From Dyadobacter pollutisoli (GTDB lineage: Bacteria; Bacteroidota; Bacteroidia; Cytophagales; Spirosomataceae), in assembly GCF_026625565.1 (NCBI RefSeq), contig NZ_CP112998.1, positions 6,236,501-6,300,500 of the forward strand: DNA of 64,000 nucleotides, written 5' to 3'. A model generated the notes under the pieces. That model ran no database searches and was not told where the DNA came from. It saw only the letters and a list, made by a program, of their open reading frames with translations. Below are positions 62,142 through 64,000 of this stretch, one piece after another (position 1 is the first letter of the stretch; each line of letters opens with the position of its first letter). Made by a program: the position numbers and the translations under genes.

Positions 62142-62852
62142 TCAATCCAAATCTCCAAGCTGTGGCCGGATTAAAATTTCTTCCATCACGGCACGCGGGG
62201 AAAGCGAGTAAGCGGCCCAAATGGCGTCAGCTACATCTTTCGGATCGATAAAACGTTCCTCCGGCAAATCCACACCTTTCCAGCTGTCCGTTAAGGTAGC
62301 TCCGGGGAGCACAGCGGTCACTTTCACGTCATGAGGCTCCATCTCTACACGGAGTACCTTTGTCATGCCGTAGAGCGCAAATTTGGAAATACAATAGGAC
62401 CCGCCATTGGGATAAGCCATAATGCTCGCCGTTGAGCAGATGTTAAAAATGTGCCCTTTCCGGTTCGCCATCATGTCGCCGACAAAACCTCTTGTGAGGT
62501 GATATGCGCTGTAAACGTTGGTCTCCATTGTTTTTTCCAATGTGCCTTCGGATTCATTATGGACCTGCCCGGGAATAAATACGCCCGTATTGTTGATAAG
62601 TACCTCTGTAAATCTGTTTTTTGATTTGACAAAATCCAGAAATGCATCCACATTGGCCCGCAGGGAAAGATCAGCCGGTAAATAATATAATGTTGAATCG
62701 CCAAAAAGGCCTTTCATTTCTTTTTCAAGATCTTCCAGGTCATGAAGGTTTCTCGCACAGGTAATTATGTCAAAACCACCGCTCATGAACCGTTCAATTA
62801 GCGCTTTGCCTATTCCTTTTGTCCCGCCGGTTACTACCGCTAATGGATTCAT
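62142..62852 (-). CDS. SDR-family oxidoreductase
   Basis: A 236-residue classical short-chain dehydrogenase: VVTGGTKGIGKALIERF, NNTGVF, NICSTAS and YCISK with catalytic Ser, Tyr and Lys. The usual NNAG is here NNTG. The substrate-binding loop (LPGATLTDSWKGVDLPEERFIDP) suggests sugar or ketone reduction, not more. It is divergent from the mlaE gene across 62 bp. It is not the same as the YdfG-like SDR at 17.8 kb. Confidence 0.85.
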   Translation of the reverse strand: MNPLAVVTGGTKGIGKALIERFMSGGFDIITCARNLHDLEDLEKEMKGLFGDSTLYYLPADLSLRANVDAFLDFVKSKNRFTEVLINNTGVFIPGQVHNESEGTLEKTMETNVYSAYHLTRGFVGDMMANRKGHIFNICSTASIMAYPNGGSYCISKFALYGMTKVLRVEMEPHDVKVTAVLPGATLTDSWKGVDLPEERFIDPKDVADAIWAAYSLSPRAVMEEILIRPQLGDLD

Positions 62853-62914
62853 TTTTCTGATTACTTCTTTTTTTGCCTAATTTCCCCGAAAATATTGAAT
62901 ACAATCTAGATATC

Positions 62915-63643
62915 ATGTCTGTAATCGGGAAATACTTTATTTTTTTAGGGACATTGTTCGGGAAAGGGGAAAAATTGTCGGTTTACTGGCGCAGGCTGAT
63001 GGAGGAATGTGTGGGTATAGGAGTGAGCTCGATATTTATTGTTGCGATCGTCTCTACATTTATAGGCGCAGTATCCTGCATTCAAACAGCATATAACCTG
63101 GTTAGCCCCATTATCCCTATTTCCACAGTGGCCCTGATCGTTCGGGATATGGAAATACTCGAACTCGCGCCTACCATTACCTGCATCGTGCTCGCAGGGA
63201 AAGTAGGCTCCAACATTGCCAGCGAATTAGGTACCATGCGCATCACCGAGCAGATCGACGCACTGGAAGTAATGGGGATCAATTCGTCGTCCTATCTGGT
63301 GCTTCCGAAGGTGATTGCAGCGATGTTTACATTCCCGATGCTCGTTATTTTTTCGGCATTTCTGGGTATTTTAGGGGGTTATCTGGCTGGTACGCTGACG
63401 GGCGTGATCACGGAAAGGGATTATTTGTACGGGATCAGGGATTCATTTGTGCCGTATAACATTTTCTTTATGTGTGTCAAACCGCTGGTGTTTGGGTTTT
63501 TAATTGCCACAATATCTTCATTCAAAGGATTTTTTACGGAAGGTGGAGCGTTGGAGGTAGGTAGGTCAAGTACAGAAGCGGTAACGAACAGCTGTATATC
63601 CATTCTTATCGCGGATTATCTGTTAGCCCAACTGTTATTGTAA
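62915..63643 (+). CDS. mlaE: MlaE-family phospholipid transporter permease
   Basis: A 242-residue inner-membrane protein of the Mla/MCE lipid transport system that keeps outer-membrane asymmetry. About five hydrophobic segments surround the EIxxL-like helix (LAPTITCIVLAGKVGSNIASELGTMRITEQIDALEVMGINSSSYLVLPKVIA), which is the family signature. A TTG at 62873 would add 14 residues; I use the ATG at 62915. The gene is followed after 46 bp by the ATPase gene, which supports an ABC transporter. Confidence 0.93.
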   Translation: MSVIGKYFIFLGTLFGKGEKLSVYWRRLMEECVGIGVSSIFIVAIVSTFIGAVSCIQTAYNLVSPIIPISTVALIVRDMEILELAPTITCIVLAGKVGSNIASELGTMRITEQIDALEVMGINSSSYLVLPKVIAAMFTFPMLVIFSAFLGILGGYLAGTLTGVITERDYLYGIRDSFVPYNIFFMCVKPLVFGFLIATISSFKGFFTEGGALEVGRSSTEAVTNSCISILIADYLLAQLLL

Positions 63644-63689
63644 AAGCATTAGTCCAAGCCGCCGGGATAGTTACAACAAGATCAAAAAG

Positions 63690-64000
63690 ATGATTGAAGT
63701 AAATAATATAGCCAAAGCTTTTAACGGTAAGGAAGTTCTAAAGGGAATATCTTCAAAATTCGAAAAGGGACAGACCAATTTGATCATAGGTGGCAGCGGA
63801 ACCGGAAAAAGTGTTTTGCTGAAGTGTATGATCGGCCTCGTCAAACCCGACGGGGGTAGTGTGTTGTACAATGGTCGCGACTTTTACAATTGCGATAAGG
63901 AAACACAGCAGTCAATCCGGCGTGAAATGGGCGTATTGTTTCAGGGGGGTGCGCTTTTCGATTCCAAAACAGTAGAGCAGAATGTCCGTTTTCCGTTGGA
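63690..64000 (+). CDS. mlaF: MlaF-type ABC transporter ATP-binding protein, 3' end outside window
   Basis: The first 103 residues are visible. IIGGSGTGKSVLLKCMIGLVKPDGGSVLYNG is the Walker A region and the Q-loop reads MGVLFQGGALFD, which is the MlaF form. Signature motif and Walker B are beyond the edge. It follows mlaE by 46 bp, and an MCE-domain mlaD gene would be expected next. Confidence 0.93.
   Translation, partial: MIEVNNIAKAFNGKEVLKGISSKFEKGQTNLIIGGSGTGKSVLLKCMIGLVKPDGGSVLYNGRDFYNCDKETQQSIRREMGVLFQGGALFDSKTVEQNVRFPL

Noticed and set aside
1..64000. tRNA genes, rRNA genes, CRISPR arrays, insertion sequences
   Set aside because: I looked in the gaps for T-arm-like GGTTCGAATCC, repeat-spacer patterns and transposase frames and found none; a covariance-model search could still reveal a non-coding RNA.

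Overview
The window looks like a chromosomal segment of a Bacteroidota bacterium, most likely order Cytophagales (a Dyadobacter- or Spirosoma-like genome; the genus is my inference). The evidence is two proteins with C-terminal type IX secretion (T9SS) sorting domains, many Bacteroidota-restricted families (DUF5606, DUF5618, DUF6364, DUF5117-type metalloprotease, SPOR lipoprotein), promoters of the TAnnTTTG -7 type, little use of Shine-Dalgarno sequences, and moderate GC with dense coding. I saw no rRNA, tRNA, CRISPR array, prophage or intact insertion sequence, and most of the window is ordinary core genome.

Layout. 1-12 kb: cysS (cut by the left edge) with a small DUF5618 gene, a PfkB sugar kinase, a secreted glycerophosphodiesterase, tag, a GyrI-like protein, PAP2 phosphatase and kdsA, the fatty-acid/RNA block acpP-fabF-rnc, then an hsp20 and degP/htrA envelope-stress pair. 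12-28.5 kb: an RsuA/RluB-type pseudouridine synthase with a very long disordered N-terminus, acetoacetyl-CoA synthetase, a C-terminal processing protease, a YdfG-like SDR, an Fsr-like efflux pump, an orphan antitoxin beside a deleted PIN toxin, an M23 peptidase, a large HExxHxxGxxH metalloprotease, ppx, rpsU, xerC/D and ppc. 28.5-34.6 kb (accessory): a surface-polysaccharide cassette (flippase, divergent RmlC-like epimerase, GT2) followed by an apparent operon of a T9SS-exported reprolysin-like metalloprotease and two tandem paralogous lipoproteins.

34.8-49.9 kb: MarR regulator, SIMPL and YtxH-like proteins, nudK, a DUF985 cupin, lipoproteins, gamma-glutamyltransferase, a MacB/FtsX-type permease, an SUI1-like factor, a lipid kinase with a newly noticed 39-residue membrane ORF upstream, meaB, an M1 peptidase and an orphan ketoacyl synthase III. 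50-64 kb: GT4 and deoC, DUF5606, engB, a periplasmic thioredoxin, gmd, a SPOR lipoprotein, murB, a polytopic membrane protein, a T9SS SGNH-type esterase, GT2, a ROK kinase, an SDR, and mlaE plus mlaF, the latter cut by the right edge.

The common theme is envelope biology: lipid and LPS precursor synthesis (kdsA, acpP/fabF, PAP2, Mla), peptidoglycan (murB, M23, SPOR), surface glycans (GTs, gmd, flippase), exported proteases and lipoproteins, and envelope stress (hsp20, degP, CTP). The items I would look at first are the broken toxin-antitoxin locus near 19.8 kb, the protease-lipoprotein operon at 31.6-34.6 kb, and several perfect palindromes in intergenic DNA (20.9 kb, 60.3 kb, upstream of hsp20).
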